From contig PDIP01000073.1 in NCBI GenBank assembly GCA_002811645.1, positions 109,013 to 173,012 on the forward strand: a stretch of 64,000 nucleotides of DNA, given 5' to 3'. Of this stretch, positions 10,301-20,299 are shown piece after piece. Source of the DNA: Corallochytrium limacisporum (taxonomy: Eukaryota; Opisthokonta). Every line of letters starts with the position of its first letter. The first letter of the stretch is position 1. Position numbers and translations under genes: made by a program. The notes under the pieces were generated by a model that saw only the letters and a list, made by a program, of their open reading frames with translations, was not told the origin of the DNA and did not search any database.

Positions 10301-13300
10301 CAGGTGCAGTCTCAGCACAGTTCGTGTAATTGGCTGAATGGTAGCCTCGATGCCTAATGCTGGGAACTGTTCCGCAGCGCGCTTCACCACTGTACCCATT
10401 TTCGGATGGTTGATCCAGTGTCCAATGTCCGCGGGTTCCATATCCAAAATTTCTTCAATGGAGATGCCTTTGTCCTCAATCTTGTTCACGAGTTCGGGTT
10501 TTAGCAGAGTGCCCAAAAACTGCTTCAGAGGGTGCGACATAACCCACTGTCTGCGTTCAACCATCTTGCAGAGTCGCAGTACCTGAGCCGTCAGAGATGC
10601 CCATCCTTTCTTCAGTGCGATCTCGAAGACGGCACGGAATATTCGCTGAGAATTCTGAGCAATGTATGACGTGTCAGACACAAGACTGAAAACCTCCAAG
10701 TAGTGTTGGCTGATATATGCCTGTAGAAGGGCGTTGACCTTGCCATGGGACGTCTCAATACCGCTCTTGTCTGGTAATGGCGATGACGTCTTCTTAAGCT
10801 TCTCCAGCTCCTTCAATTCCTCATCACGCACCTTGATCTGCTCAAACTCTTCAGATTGCGCTACACACTGGATGATCTCGGCGTACGACATTTGGGGCCT
10901 TAGGAGATTGTTAAACTTGGTGATCGTCTTCCACGAAATGTAGAAGTTGGATGCCGTGCGTCCTAGATCGGTGATGGCCAGGGAGCCCGTCCTTTGGTTG
11001 TAACGAATCATCCGAGCCTGATCAAGTTCCACAGCAGCACGCTCGAGCAGCAGTCGACGATGGCCCAGCATAGTGGGGTCAGCCAAGAAGTCTTCATGAG
11101 TTACGCCGTAGGCAAGAGGATTCCTCTGCAGACGGACGTAGAAGTACGAATAACTGAGCCAGCGCACGGCATCATCAATAGTGTTTACAGTGCCAAGGGA
11201 CACCTCTGCATTCAAATTGTCCGCAATCTGTTTGTCAAACTGTGACTCAATGGCAGCCTGCCTGGAGATCAGGTTCAGGTACTTGAACAGTCGCTTGTGA
11301 TCCGTGATGATGATGCCGAGACCGGAGGTGTCAAACTGAGGACGGCCAGCGCGACCAAAGATTTGTAGGACATCTAGGATGCCTAGATCCACAAAGCTTG
11401 ATGTCTTGCTATCGTATATATCTGTGCCCTTGATCACAACGGCATGAGCTGGTAAATTCACACCCCAGGCCAGAGTGGCCGTACAACAGAGGACGCGAAT
11501 CAGGCCCATACCAAAGTACTTTTCCACCATGTTCCGATCGCTTCTCAGCATGCCGGCGTTGTGCATCGCAAATCCTGCTTCAAACAATTCCTTGAGTTGC
11601 TTGTTCTTGGATTTTTGTATCGCTTTCACGGCGCGGTGCCATTCGGGATGGTCTTCGTCGCAGAACAATTCTGTGCATTGCTCCTGGTTGGCAAAATCTC
11701 GAAGCGCCATTGCCGTTTTGACCGTCTCATTTCGTGAGTGCACAAAGACCATCACTTGATGGCCGTCACGCACATTCTCAAGTACCTTGTCCCAGGCAAT
11801 TTCGTTCATGTTCTTCTTCTGTTCAAACCTACTCTTGGCCTTCACACCGATGAACTCCTGAGATAGAGGGACTGGGCGGAACATACTGCCAAAATAGAAC
11901 ATGCCACGATGTGGATTGACCCGCAAGAATTGCGCTACATCAATATAGCCTGGTAATGTAGCGGACAGGCCGACGATACGAATCAGGGACTGTTTGCTTT
12001 CCACCTGCCGAAGAGTCCTTGCCACAATAGTTTCAATGACTGGACCTCTTTCGTCATGCAACAAATGAACCTCATCTATGATTAGAAGCTTGACAATCTC
12101 TGTTAGAGCAACATCTCCTGTACCCTTTCGGCTGATCACGTCCCATTTCTCCGGAGTGCTCACAATCATCTGTGTACTACTGATCTCCGCTTTCGACAGT
12201 TGGGTATCTCCAGTGACCTCTTTGACTGTAATACCCAGTGGTGCCAGTCGTTTGCCAAAGTTCTCAGTCATTTCGGCGGCCAAAGCCTTCATAGGTGCAA
12301 TGTACACGATCTTAAAGTTGTTCAGCTGCAGGATTCCGTCAGCATCCACATTTCGCTCAACCTCCCGCAATACCGTCATCAGAGCAACATTGGTCTTGCC
12401 CGCACCAGTTGGAGCACAAATCAGTAGATTCTCGTTGGTCAAGTAGGCAGCCGGAAACACAATACTTTGCATCCGGTTGAGCTTAGTGATCTTACGCTCG
12501 TTGGAAGCAAAGGCCATTTGGGCGAGTAGGCTAAAGCTTTCAGCGACATCTACTAGTGGAATCGCCGGAGGCCGCGTTGCCGTGGCCGGTAGAGAAAAGG
12601 ATTCAAAAACCCGGTTGTTATCCTGCAACGTTCCTGCAGGTAGCATCAATTTGCCGAAGGCATTGCCTGCAGCAGACTGTGCGTATTCCTTTGCCCGGTC
12701 TTCGAACACGAACGGATACTTTTCATCACTTTCCCGGGTTAGCTCTCTCAGCTGGGCAATGATCTTCGATGCCTTGGTCGGCTTCTCAGATTCGTCTTCG
12801 AGAGTCAGCAAGCCAAAAGATTGAAGCATTGACTCCATATCTCTGTTGCGTGCAAGTGCACCAGACTTCTTTAGCTTTGCAATCTGTTTCTGCTTCCGTT
12901 CCGCACGGTCGTCCTTTAGCAACATAGACTTGCTCTGTCCCCCACCACTACCTTTTTCGTGCTCGATACGCCAAAGGGCAACTTCTAGCTCCTCGTCTAG
13001 ATTTTTTACTATTTCTTCGTGATTGTCTAATAAGAATGACAATGTTTCGATATTTTCCGCACCAATCAGGTCGAACAACGCTGCCTGCAGGGTGTCCTCG
13101 TTTCCGACATGCGACTTCATGGTATCGAACACATTCCGAACCCAATCCTTAATTTGTGCTGACGTTGACGCGCCCTGCTGTCTTGCTAGTGACTCTAGTC
13201 TTGATCGAGCGTCCACAAGGATGTCCCATATACTCATACCGCCGTTGTCAGAATCCGAGACATCGTCCTTCGCAAGTAGAGGGCAGATTTCCAAGTAAGT

Positions 13301-13468
13301 TTTTGGTGTCCACTTGGTTTGTTTGGGTGGATCATTGGCAAAATATGCATCGTACTCATCTGGAAGTCTAATTGGACTGTACGTGGACAATCGGTCCGGT
13401 GGCACAAGAGCCAACTCCGGGCCAAGCTCCGACCGTACCGTGTCCGTAAACCGTACTAATCGTGTCAT
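7394..13468 (-). CDS. ASCC3: ASCC3/Slh1-type dual-cassette Ski2-like RNA/DNA helicase
   Basis: Encodes 2,024 residues from an ATG at 13468. It has the Brr2/ASCC3 architecture: an N-terminal region of about 300 residues, then two complete helicase cassettes, each followed by winged-helix and Sec63-like domains. Cassette 1 carries APTGAGKT near residue 355, DEVH near 464, and GRAGRPQFD. Cassette 2 carries GAPTGSGKT near residue 1200, DEIH near 1304, and MGRAGRPQFDTSG. Both Walker A and DExH motifs look intact. In Brr2 the second cassette is degenerate, so this favours ASCC3 (yeast Slh1). ASCC3 is the helicase of the ASC-1/RQT complex that splits collided ribosomes and also helps AlkB-type repair. 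The other known subunits are not in this window. Length is close to human ASCC3 (about 2,200). No introns are seen. Brr2 is the main alternative. Confidence 0.87.
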   Translation of the reverse strand: MTRLVRFTDTVRSELGPELALVPPDRLSTYSPIRLPDEYDAYFANDPPKQTKWTPKTYLEICPLLAKDDVSDSDNGGMSIWDILVDARSRLESLARQQGASTSAQIKDWVRNVFDTMKSHVGNEDTLQAALFDLIGAENIETLSFLLDNHEEIVKNLDEELEVALWRIEHEKGSGGGQSKSMLLKDDRAERKQKQIAKLKKSGALARNRDMESMLQSFGLLTLEDESEKPTKASKIIAQLRELTRESDEKYPFVFEDRAKEYAQSAAGNAFGKLMLPAGTLQDNNRVFESFSLPATATRPPAIPLVDVAESFSLLAQMAFASNERKITKLNRMQSIVFPAAYLTNENLLICAPTGAGKTNVALMTVLREVERNVDADGILQLNNFKIVYIAPMKALAAEMTENFGKRLAPLGITVKEVTGDTQLSKAEISSTQMIVSTPEKWDVISRKGTGDVALTEIVKLLIIDEVHLLHDERGPVIETIVARTLRQVESKQSLIRIVGLSATLPGYIDVAQFLRVNPHRGMFYFGSMFRPVPLSQEFIGVKAKSRFEQKKNMNEIAWDKVLENVRDGHQVMVFVHSRNETVKTAMALRDFANQEQCTELFCDEDHPEWHRAVKAIQKSKNKQLKELFEAGFAMHNAGMLRSDRNMVEKYFGMGLIRVLCCTATLAWGVNLPAHAVVIKGTDIYDSKTSSFVDLGILDVLQIFGRAGRPQFDTSGLGIIITDHKRLFKYLNLISRQAAIESQFDKQIADNLNAEVSLGTVNTIDDAVRWLSYSYFYVRLQRNPLAYGVTHEDFLADPTMLGHRRLLLERAAVELDQARMIRYNQRTGSLAITDLGRTASNFYISWKTITKFNNLLRPQMSYAEIIQCVAQSEEFEQIKVRDEELKELEKLKKTSSPLPDKSGIETSHGKVNALLQAYISQHYLEVFSLVSDTSYIAQNSQRIFRAVFEIALKKGWASLTAQVLRLCKMVERRQWVMSHPLKQFLGTLLKPELVNKIEDKGISIEEILDMEPADIGHWINHPKMGTVVKRAAEQFPALGIEATIQPITRTVLRLHLELTAEFTWNERIHGRMESWYIWVEDPDSNNIYHYELFHLHREQATESQSLVFSIPIFEPTPAQYYVKAVSDRWLGAEYVVPITFDNLTLPKSGTAHTELLDLEPLPISALQNAIYESSYKFSHFNPIQTQLFHRLYHTDDNVLLGAPTGSGKTIAAEIAIYRSFQKYPKNKVVYIAPLKALVRERVNDWKPRFKKDYGKNVVELTGNFSPDIRAINNANLVVTTPEKWDAVSRSWQNRPYVRQATLMVIDEIHLLGGDRGPVLEVIVSRTNYISQHTKTNVRIIGLSTALANADDLANWLNIRASGLYNFRPSVRPVPLEVHIAGFPGKHYCPRMATMNKPAFNAIMEHSPTKPVLIFVSSRRQTRLTAMDIISLCASQDNPRHFLHTDEMYAEEVAATARDESLRVCLTYGVGMHHAGLVESDRKLVEQWFLEGKIQILVATSTLAWGVNFPAHLVVVKGTEYYDGKQKRYVDYPITDVLQMMGRAGRPQFDTSGKAVIFVHDVKKNFYKKFLYEPFPVESSLHEHLPDHINAEIVAGTIRSAADIMHYLTWTYFFRRLLQNPSYYGLDETSTENVNEYLSDLADDIIDTLETSGCIEINREVDRGAITPLSLGQIASYYYLSHQSVRRFEQDLDQSSRLTDMLLVLSHCYEFDELPVRHNEDVVNEEFSKSLPLTPAFEDKNDIEWESPYVKTHLLLQAHFSSDVELPIADYVTDTKTVMDQAVRILQAMIDILADQGWLQATCHAINVLQMIHQGQWLTTPSIATLLRRRITQHHTRAVLQKLGINWLHVATVLQAFHAAEGGNNTAKKQIFAFQSLFSGNEWRAIRMRLECLPHLDIKTEIIDDNHTASAKGPGMKGRNKSRKHPTSVSGITLYITNRAKKPKRMAFTPGVHKDTDDQWMVLLCDQERDDVLALKRFVLRPSLQIFISLEVAHELGYVKEGAKLSLLVMSPCYLGLDQCLTLTL

Positions 13469-13646
13469 ATTTCTGTAATCTACGGCATGTTTGCAGTCCT
13501 ATGCTGTACTATGTTATTGATTTATGTATGTTGATGTAGATTTTATTCTTTAACATGTATGTATGCAACACGAGCGTCACATCTCAAGTAGGTGATGGAT
13601 CAGGCCTGATGCGTTTTCACCCACTTTCTCCAACTCTGCGTGGCAG

Positions 13647-13658
13647 CCCCCCCCCCCC
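13647..13658. repeat. Homopolymer tract C12 between ASCC3 and EMG1
   Basis: Twelve consecutive C lie in the 288-bp spacer between the ASCC3 start and the EMG1 stop. Similar C or G runs recur in intergenic DNA at 33246-33255, 34283-34296 and 37139-37153, and beside the assembly gap at 36788. None lies inside a confident gene. Confidence 0.9.
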
Positions 13659-13756
13659 TTCCGCTCTCCCAGTGCCAAGAAGGGGCTTTACGAAAATGGA
13701 CGTATAGCCAGGTGAAGCAGGCTCGCCGCCAGAAGTTTCATTTCCTTTCACCGAGC

Positions 13757-14458
13757 TTACAACACATTCCATTTCTCTTCGAATGCACCACAGATGCGAT
13801 TGCAACAGATGGCGGCACTGAGTGGATAGTTGGAAATACTAATACTGTCCTCGCAGTAGCTCACGTCGACGTCTCCGCTCGCAAAGCAGCCGATCACAAA
13901 AGCGACGGGTTCCTCCTCTGGAAATTCCTGCACGATCTTGTTCACGGACCTGACGCCATCCGGGTCATACTCTAGCCTAATCTTCCGGCATCCAATGGGA
14001 AGATGGTCAGTAACGGGGTTCTTGATCACCTTCAGCAGCCGCTCGCTGCTCTCCACAGCCCGAATTGACCGCTTCAGCAGCAGCTGTACCATTAGGCCAC
14101 AGAAACGCTTGAACGTACGCGGAATACGGGTGTGCGGATTGATTTCGATGAGTGTATTCTTCTGCGTGCGCACATAGACCTGTAGGAGGCCAGCCTTGTT
14201 TAGAGGGCTGTCTAGTAGAGCTAGGAGACACTGATGCGCGATGTCAGGGCGGTGGTCAGCAATGTTCATTCCATTCTTACGAAGAATCTGTTGGTGATCA
14301 TCCGCGTTCAGCAACTGAAATTCATTTCCGACTTTCACACTTTCCAATCGTGCTCCCTCCAGAATGATGATCAGACGTTTTGCTTTTTGCGCCTCATGTT
14401 TGGTCTTGGGCAATTTTGTTGAATGATCCTCTTCTCCTGGTGCTGCTTTCCGCTTCAT
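13757..14458 (-). CDS. EMG1: EMG1/NEP1, 18S rRNA pseudouridine N1-methyltransferase
   Basis: A 233-residue SPOUT-class methyltransferase of the nucleolar small-subunit processome. It methylates N1 of a hypermodified pseudouridine in 18S rRNA and has a separate assembly role. Family signatures are clear and in order: RLIIILEGARLESVKVG, DHQQILRKNGMN, RPDIAHQCLLALLDSPLNK, AGLLQVYVRTQKN, IEINPHTRIPRTFKRFCGLM, LLKVIKNPVTDHLPIGC and SISNYPLSAA near the C terminus. The open frame extends to a GTG at 14488, but the first ATG is 14458 and begins MKRKAAP, a basic start like other EMG1 proteins, so I use it. Length matches human EMG1 (244). It lies in tandem downstream of a large intergenic stretch and upstream of ASCC3 on the same strand. 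Confidence 0.95.
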   Translation of the reverse strand: MKRKAAPGEEDHSTKLPKTKHEAQKAKRLIIILEGARLESVKVGNEFQLLNADDHQQILRKNGMNIADHRPDIAHQCLLALLDSPLNKAGLLQVYVRTQKNTLIEINPHTRIPRTFKRFCGLMVQLLLKRSIRAVESSERLLKVIKNPVTDHLPIGCRKIRLEYDPDGVRSVNKIVQEFPEEEPVAFVIGCFASGDVDVSYCEDSISISNYPLSAAICCNRICGAFEEKWNVL

Positions 14459-16011
14459 TTTTGCTAAGCTCTGTCGTTCACAATCCACACAAGCGTATTA
14501 CGAAACTTTACAAAACTACGTTCACATGGCTTAAACACCATTTCTCCTCCATACAAACGCACACGCTGTCTAACTACCTCCTGCCCGCGCGGATCAATCG
14601 CGGGTCTGCAAGTTGGATTGGGCCGACACGCGGTGATTTGAAGGATTCCACAATATGTATATTAATTTCGCCAGTTTTCCGCATGTTCTCTATTTGGCAC
14701 TTGTCCAGATGCGCAGATACTTAGCGTACTCACTGTATCAGCTGCGGGTCATGTTAGTCGTACAGCGCTTCATAACCACCCGAAGACCCAAACCGTCAAC
14801 TGGTGCTTTGGAAAATTGCTTTGGCTTGCTGTCCCTGAAAACCCCTGTTGCTCATCGTACAAGAGCGCCATCTACCATCCGTTTCTGGCCGTTGATCGGG
14901 TGCTCGACTGCTGGTGCTCGACTACAACGCTTAACTCTCTTCTTTCTTGGTTCTCACTGTTAATTTTTCATAGAATCACAATACTTCCGTTGGGCACCCC
15001 GTGGGAAGCGGACATAACTATCTTAACGCAGTGGAGAGGGGTCCGTTTTCTCGCATGTTGTTTTTGTGCGTGCGCTCTCCGGCCAGATAGCAGTGCCCTC
15101 TGTAACACTCAATGAACCGCGCCAGGATAGATCTTGGGCTCATGGCTTCCTAGAATTCCAATGGCCTCGCCCTTATGAACTATGACCTACGCACACCTGT
15201 TGCTGGTGATACGAACGGAGCAATTACATCCTACGCACTCTTTAGAACTTTCTCTCTGCATGCCTGGATGAAGCCCGAATGTTTCGTTGTTGATTGTTGG
15301 AGATGGTTATGGTGATGGCGGTACTATGTCCGGATTCGCCGTAAAGTGAAACGCAGAATTGTCCTTCAGCACAAGGGGAAGTGAAGGTCAAGCTTCTCAT
15401 GTGCACGCTTACACAGCTAAAGTGGCTTGTTTCTGTACCGCGCGTCGATCAAACTCTCATGCAAAGGGTTCCCACGCACTGGAACTCAGAAGACTCTCAA
15501 TGTTGGGGCCGAGAAATTTGACACAACTGAAGAAAATTTCTCTGGTGCGTAGAACTAAAGTTGCTTCGGACAGGGCACGGCTCCGTTCCGAAGAGATCAT
15601 TTTCAGTATTGAATGAACTGAATCTTTGCTGACCCAACACGGTGCAAAAATTAACGACACGGGTACCCATTAAACAACCCGCCTCGCCGCAGGAGCAAGT
15701 CGCTGTGGGAAAGGGGAAGCGGGCAAGTAAAGGTGCAGAACTCGCTACAATTTCACAGCACCTTTGAGATCAGACGGACGACCTCCATTATCTCCTCGAA
15801 CAGTGCCGGACTCTTTGGGTCAGTACTTGTGCATTGGCTGCCTTCTGATTCTCCCGAAACTTGTTGAGCACTGGTGCTGACGGAAGCCTACGTTGTGCGC
15901 GGAAGAGTGAACAGCTCAATGGTATTTCATGTGGTGAGGGTAGCTAGAATAGCATTCTGAATTCATATACTAACTAATCTGTCGGGTATCATAGTTCCAA
16001 TTAGCAACAAT
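14459..16011. other. 1.55-kb intergenic region, no gene recognised
   Basis: This lies between divergent EMG1 (-) and BCAT (+), so it should hold both promoters. Frames here are at most about 110 codons. Those read (for example 14655-14963 +, 15359-15616 + and 15457-15660 -) match no family I know. I see no tRNA-like cloverleaf and no significant repeat. Confidence 0.5.
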
Positions 16012-17217
16012 ATGCTGCTTACCCGCCATTCTCGCGCCGTTGTCGGCGCTGTGAACCGTCATGCGCTGCGCAAAAATGCCTGCGCTCTGAGTGTGTTCAC
16101 CAACGAACGCTACTACTCAACTCCACTGTCAAGTGCTGGTCTCACTGTTGAGCGGACCCAAAACCCGGGAAAGATGTTGCCTCTGGACCAGCTTGTTTTC
16201 GGCAAAACCTTCAGTGACCACATGCTGGAAGTCGAGTGGAGCAAGGAGAAGGGCTGGGAGAACCCCAAGATCGTCCCTTATCACAATCTGAACCTTGACC
16301 CTGCCACGGTTGTCTTCCACTACGCGGTTGAAATCTTCGAGGGTATGAAGGCGTATAAGGATGCCGACGGTCAAGTTCGTCTGTTCCGCCCTGACAAGAA
16401 CATGGAGCGCATGAACAATAGTGCCGCTCGTATGGCCCTGCCTACGTTTGACTCCAACGAAATGCAAACCCTCCTCAAAGAACTCGTCAAGGTCGAAAAG
16501 GACTGGGTGCCTGACCAACCGGGATACTCTCTGTACCTGCGCCCTACCATGATCTCCACCCAAGAGACTCTCGGTGTGGGAGAGAGCACCAAGGCTCTCT
16601 TCTACTGTATCTGCAGCCCTGTTGGCCCCTACTACAAGACCGGGTTTGCTCCAGTGAAGCTGTACGCGGACCGTAAGCACGTTCGGGCCTGGCCTGGCGG
16701 TGTCGGCTTCGCCAAGTGTGGTGGCAACTACGCTGCCACTATCCAGCCACAGCTTGAGGCTGCCAAGAAGGGATACAGCCAGGTGTTGTGGCTGTTCGGA
16801 GATCACGAGGAGGTCACTGAGGTCGGTACTATGAACTTCATGATGATTTGGAAGAACGAGCAGGGTGGGCACGAGCTGGTCACAGCTCCTCTGGACGACG
16901 GTACCATTCTGCCCGGTGTCACCCGCGACTCTGTTCTGTCGCTTGCTCGGGAATGGGGTACCAAGGTTACCGAGCGCAAGTTTACGATGAAGGAGGTATT
17001 GAAGGCTCTGGACGACGGACGCGTGCAGGAGATGTTTGGCTGCGGTACGGCCTGCATCATCAGCCCCATCGAAGAGATCTTCTACAATGACAAGACATAC
17101 AAGGTGCCTTGTGGAGATGGTGTTGCAGGACCCATGGCCATGAAGCTGCTTGATACCATCCAGGACATTCAGTATGGCCGCATGGAGCGCCCCGACTGGT
17201 CCATTGTCTGCGCCTAA
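16012..17217 (+). CDS. BCAT: Branched-chain amino-acid aminotransferase, mitochondrial
   Basis: A 401-residue PLP fold-type IV aminotransferase that interconverts leucine, isoleucine and valine with their 2-oxo acids, using 2-oxoglutarate/glutamate. The first 40 residues are rich in Arg, Ala, Ser and His with few acidic residues (MLLTRHSRAVVGAVNRHALR), a likely mitochondrial presequence. Core motifs: VFHYAVEIFEGMKAY, RLFRPDKNMERMNNSA, the PLP-lysine segment GGVGFAKCGGNYA, TEVGTMNFM, and DGTILPGVTRDSVL. Human mitochondrial BCAT has a redox CXXC motif after GTA. Here that site reads GTACIISPIEE, so the second cysteine is serine and the thiol switch is probably absent. The ATG at 16012 starts the presequence. 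RRP6 follows in the same orientation after about 600 bp. Confidence 0.95.
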   Translation: MLLTRHSRAVVGAVNRHALRKNACALSVFTNERYYSTPLSSAGLTVERTQNPGKMLPLDQLVFGKTFSDHMLEVEWSKEKGWENPKIVPYHNLNLDPATVVFHYAVEIFEGMKAYKDADGQVRLFRPDKNMERMNNSAARMALPTFDSNEMQTLLKELVKVEKDWVPDQPGYSLYLRPTMISTQETLGVGESTKALFYCICSPVGPYYKTGFAPVKLYADRKHVRAWPGGVGFAKCGGNYAATIQPQLEAAKKGYSQVLWLFGDHEEVTEVGTMNFMMIWKNEQGGHELVTAPLDDGTILPGVTRDSVLSLAREWGTKVTERKFTMKEVLKALDDGRVQEMFGCGTACIISPIEEIFYNDKTYKVPCGDGVAGPMAMKLLDTIQDIQYGRMERPDWSIVCA

Positions 17218-17830
17218 ATGACACCGTCGTATACTTCATACGCTCTCACATCATGATCACAACACCACATCACACTACCATACGAAAACCGCATTACATT
17301 GAATCTATCATAGAATACTCATGGCATCGATGTTAACACAGGACTGGTTGTCAGAGGCCCCAAGGCAATGGTTTCTGCACGCTCCACTCTCCACTCTCTC
17401 AAGAGTCCCACCATCATTTCTGCCTATTCTAGGGACTACCACCAACTGAACCCCTCCTATTCCACTAGCCATGAAAGCTCCACTATTCCCTCCATTATTT
17501 CACTATTGTCGCATAGTAAATGTACTCAATATGTGCGGGAGTCCCGTTCCCCTCCCCTTGCGAACCGCGCGGGTCAGAAAGGGCATCCGGCGAGGCCAGG
17601 GAGGAAGCTCGGGGAGTAGGTCAACGCGCCGCAAGTGTCGCACATTGATCGAGTGCGCAAGTTTGTACTATTTAGAGTGACGGCAAGCAGATCACACCCA
17701 TGTGGCCTATGACGTCTCTCTATACTTGTGATGTTCGGCGTGGTTACAAAATAAACCTTAAACAATGAGGGTGAGCAGACGGAAGAGTTAAAGGAAGAAA
17801 TCTTCAATAGCGTACAGATTTGCTCATAAG
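17218..17830. other. BCAT 3' flank and RRP6 promoter region
   Basis: A 613-bp spacer between two plus-strand genes. No coding frame in it resembles a known protein. An ATAAACC stretch near 17750 and a purine-rich segment just before the RRP6 ATG are unremarkable. Nothing else is seen. Confidence 0.5.
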
Positions 17831-20299
17831 ATGGCGGCGCAGGACTGTGAGGCGCTCATAATAGCAGCTCACTCTCTCGCAGAGGCTGTCAAGGAGCTGC
17901 CTGCTCCAGGCATTGACTTCAACTTTTATGTCACTTTCCCAGAGGCCAGCAAAGCGTTTGCGTCGGGGTCCAAAAGGACAGGAGAACTTCTGCAAACCTT
18001 CCTTGGCCACGTTCAGGAGTTTGGCAGAAGAGAGAACCCGTTGCCGAACGAAGACATCGAATACGGGCTATACTCAGAGTACAATGACGCAGTCTTTGAA
18101 CGAATAGACACAGTCCTTGATCGACTGAGAAAGGGAACGTCTAATGCTGCTGTCAAGGCCGGACCGACAGCAAAGCAGAGCAGTGCATTGGGATCGTCGA
18201 ACTTTGGACTGGGTAGGCCCCAGCTCTACTTCAAGGACAAAGTCGATAACTCGCCCGACTCCCCGTTTATACCGAAATTAAGAAGTAAACCGAACGCCGT
18301 GGTGCCATTGGATGAGATCCTGGTAGAGTTCATCGATGCAGAAGAAAAGCTCAAGAATGATGCCCAAGGTAGCTACCGAGTGCCCAATGCGGGTACGGTG
18401 ATTCCTGACAAGGTGCGAGAGCACATGGAAAACATGGGGATTATTCAAGAGGATGATGAGGTTAACAAACAGAACACAGATACAAGGCCGGGAGGTGTAC
18501 ACAGCGTCGTGGGGACCGGATTTCCCCATCCGTACCAGACCGAGCTGGAAACATTCAGTGCGAGCGAGGAGCAATTACAGCGACGGCCGGAGATCCATGC
18601 ACCGTTACTGAAAGACACGACACCTGTCTGGATTGACAACGTTGAGGAACTAGAATCGCTACTGAAGACCCTGAAGGCTTGCAAAGAATTTGCCGTCGAC
18701 TTGGAGCATCACAGTTTCCGCTCATATCAAGGTTTTACGTGTCTAATGCAGATCTCAACGCGCAGCCAAGACTTTTTGGTGGACGCCATCGAACTGCGAG
18801 CTCACATGGAGCGCCTGAATGAAGTTTTCACGGATCCTGCGATTGTTAAGGTTCTGCATGGTGCCGATAGTGATGTGCTATGGTTACAAAAGGATTTTGG
18901 TCTGTATATGGTGAACATGTTCGACACAGGACAGGCAGCACGGGTCCTACAGTTGCCCCAGTACTCCCTAGCGTATCTTTTGCAGACTTTTGTCAAAATT
19001 CAAGCTGACAAACAGTATCAACTGGCGGACTGGCGGATTCGTCCTATCCCCCCCGCCATGCTGCAATACGCTCAGCAGGACACGCATCACCTGCTTTTCA
19101 TTTATGATCGCATGGTGAACCTGCTCCTGGACATGGGCAATGCATCCCAGAACCTACTGCGGAGTGTCATTGATCGCAGCACCGAAGTTTGTCTACAAAA
19201 GTACGAGAAACCCCAGTACAGTGAGGAGAGTTGGCAGAAAATGTATGCAAAGTACGATCGGCAGATGAGCGCGGTACAGAAGGTCGTGCTACGAGCACTG
19301 CACCAGTGGCGCGACAAAATTGCTCGGTTGGAGGACGAATCCCCAGTCTACGTCCTGCCTAACCACATGCTCTTGGCTATTGCTGAGAAACAACCAACCG
19401 AGATATCTGCAATGCTCAGCTGTTGCTCCCCAGAGCCGCCGCTTCTGTGTGTGTACTGCGCTGATGTCATTCGGTTGGTCAAGGATGCGGCCCTCGATCT
19501 TGACGTGCTCGAAGCGGTGGAGAGTGCACAGGCTGCGATATCTACACGGCCTATTGAGGCAATGTTTTCCAGTGCAGGAGGATCCCAGGCAGTCCACGGT
19601 GCCGATGCGGTGCTCTCGCACTCGGCAATGACGGCCGAGGTGGAGGCATCACAATGGCTCAAAGCAGCCACAGGCCATAGCGCTCCTCTGAAACAGGCGC
19701 AGGTCAGTGAGGTGCTGGGTCAGATGCCCTGTAGTGTGTCCCGCACTACTCAGACCACACTGCAGGATATTGCAAATAGTTTTGATACTTGGTACGTCGC
19801 TGATGACGACAAGTATGAGCCTCCGACCGAGGGGTCAGGCACAGAACTAGGTGAAGCAGTTGCGCAGGAACGGAGTCAGACTATTGTGACCGTTGAAGAG
19901 GAAGAAATTGTGCCAGAAGAGATAGAAGCAGTCAACGAGCCCAAGACACCACAGGCTCTGCGCTACTTGCACAAGACACAGTCCACGAATAGCAAACGTG
20001 CCCGTGGCTTTTCCAATCGGCATGAGAGCACGAGCAAGAACAAGAAACCGAAACTGAAAGGGGGTTCTGCACAGCAGAACCAAGTAAAGACTTTTGAGTA
20101 CTCCACTATACCTTCGTTGATCGGGTCGACGAATGCGTCTGCGGAGGACAGCAAAGCCTTGAGTGTCAAGAGTGGCGGCCAGAGGAATCTCAAAGCCGGC
20201 GCCACAGGTTTCACACCAAAGGAAGTCGACTATGGCAAGGTCCCGCGCAGCCAGGTTGGCAACAAGCGTGGAGAACGCAGTCGAGTGTTCAAGAAGTAA
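17831..20299 (+). CDS. EXOSC10: RRP6/EXOSC10, nuclear exosome 3'-5' exoribonuclease
   Basis: An 822-residue RNase D-family nuclease of the nuclear RNA exosome, acting in rRNA, snoRNA and nuclear RNA processing and decay. An N-terminal PMC2NT-like region (about residues 1-110) would bind the Rrp47/C1D partner. The DEDD-y catalytic domain carries AVDLEHHSF (D290, E292), VLHGADSDVLWLQKDFGLY (D348) and YAQQDTHHL (Y413, D417). So all four acidic residues and the tyrosine are present. An HRDC domain follows near residues 480-560 (VVLRALHQWRD ... YVLPNHMLLAIAEKQP). The C-terminal 200 residues are polar, then basic (KNKKPKLKGG, NKRGERSRVFKK), consistent with a nuclear signal and lasso-like tail. Start at ATG 17831. 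A canonical AATAAA lies 36 bp past the stop codon. Confidence 0.95.
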   Translation: MAAQDCEALIIAAHSLAEAVKELPAPGIDFNFYVTFPEASKAFASGSKRTGELLQTFLGHVQEFGRRENPLPNEDIEYGLYSEYNDAVFERIDTVLDRLRKGTSNAAVKAGPTAKQSSALGSSNFGLGRPQLYFKDKVDNSPDSPFIPKLRSKPNAVVPLDEILVEFIDAEEKLKNDAQGSYRVPNAGTVIPDKVREHMENMGIIQEDDEVNKQNTDTRPGGVHSVVGTGFPHPYQTELETFSASEEQLQRRPEIHAPLLKDTTPVWIDNVEELESLLKTLKACKEFAVDLEHHSFRSYQGFTCLMQISTRSQDFLVDAIELRAHMERLNEVFTDPAIVKVLHGADSDVLWLQKDFGLYMVNMFDTGQAARVLQLPQYSLAYLLQTFVKIQADKQYQLADWRIRPIPPAMLQYAQQDTHHLLFIYDRMVNLLLDMGNASQNLLRSVIDRSTEVCLQKYEKPQYSEESWQKMYAKYDRQMSAVQKVVLRALHQWRDKIARLEDESPVYVLPNHMLLAIAEKQPTEISAMLSCCSPEPPLLCVYCADVIRLVKDAALDLDVLEAVESAQAAISTRPIEAMFSSAGGSQAVHGADAVLSHSAMTAEVEASQWLKAATGHSAPLKQAQVSEVLGQMPCSVSRTTQTTLQDIANSFDTWYVADDDKYEPPTEGSGTELGEAVAQERSQTIVTVEEEEIVPEEIEAVNEPKTPQALRYLHKTQSTNSKRARGFSNRHESTSKNKKPKLKGGSAQQNQVKTFEYSTIPSLIGSTNASAEDSKALSVKSGGQRNLKAGATGFTPKEVDYGKVPRSQVGNKRGERSRVFKK

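Noticed and set aside
7394..13468. Assignment of the large helicase as Brr2
   Set aside because: Both helicase cassettes keep Walker A and DExH motifs. In Brr2 the second one is degenerate, so ASCC3/Slh1 fits better.
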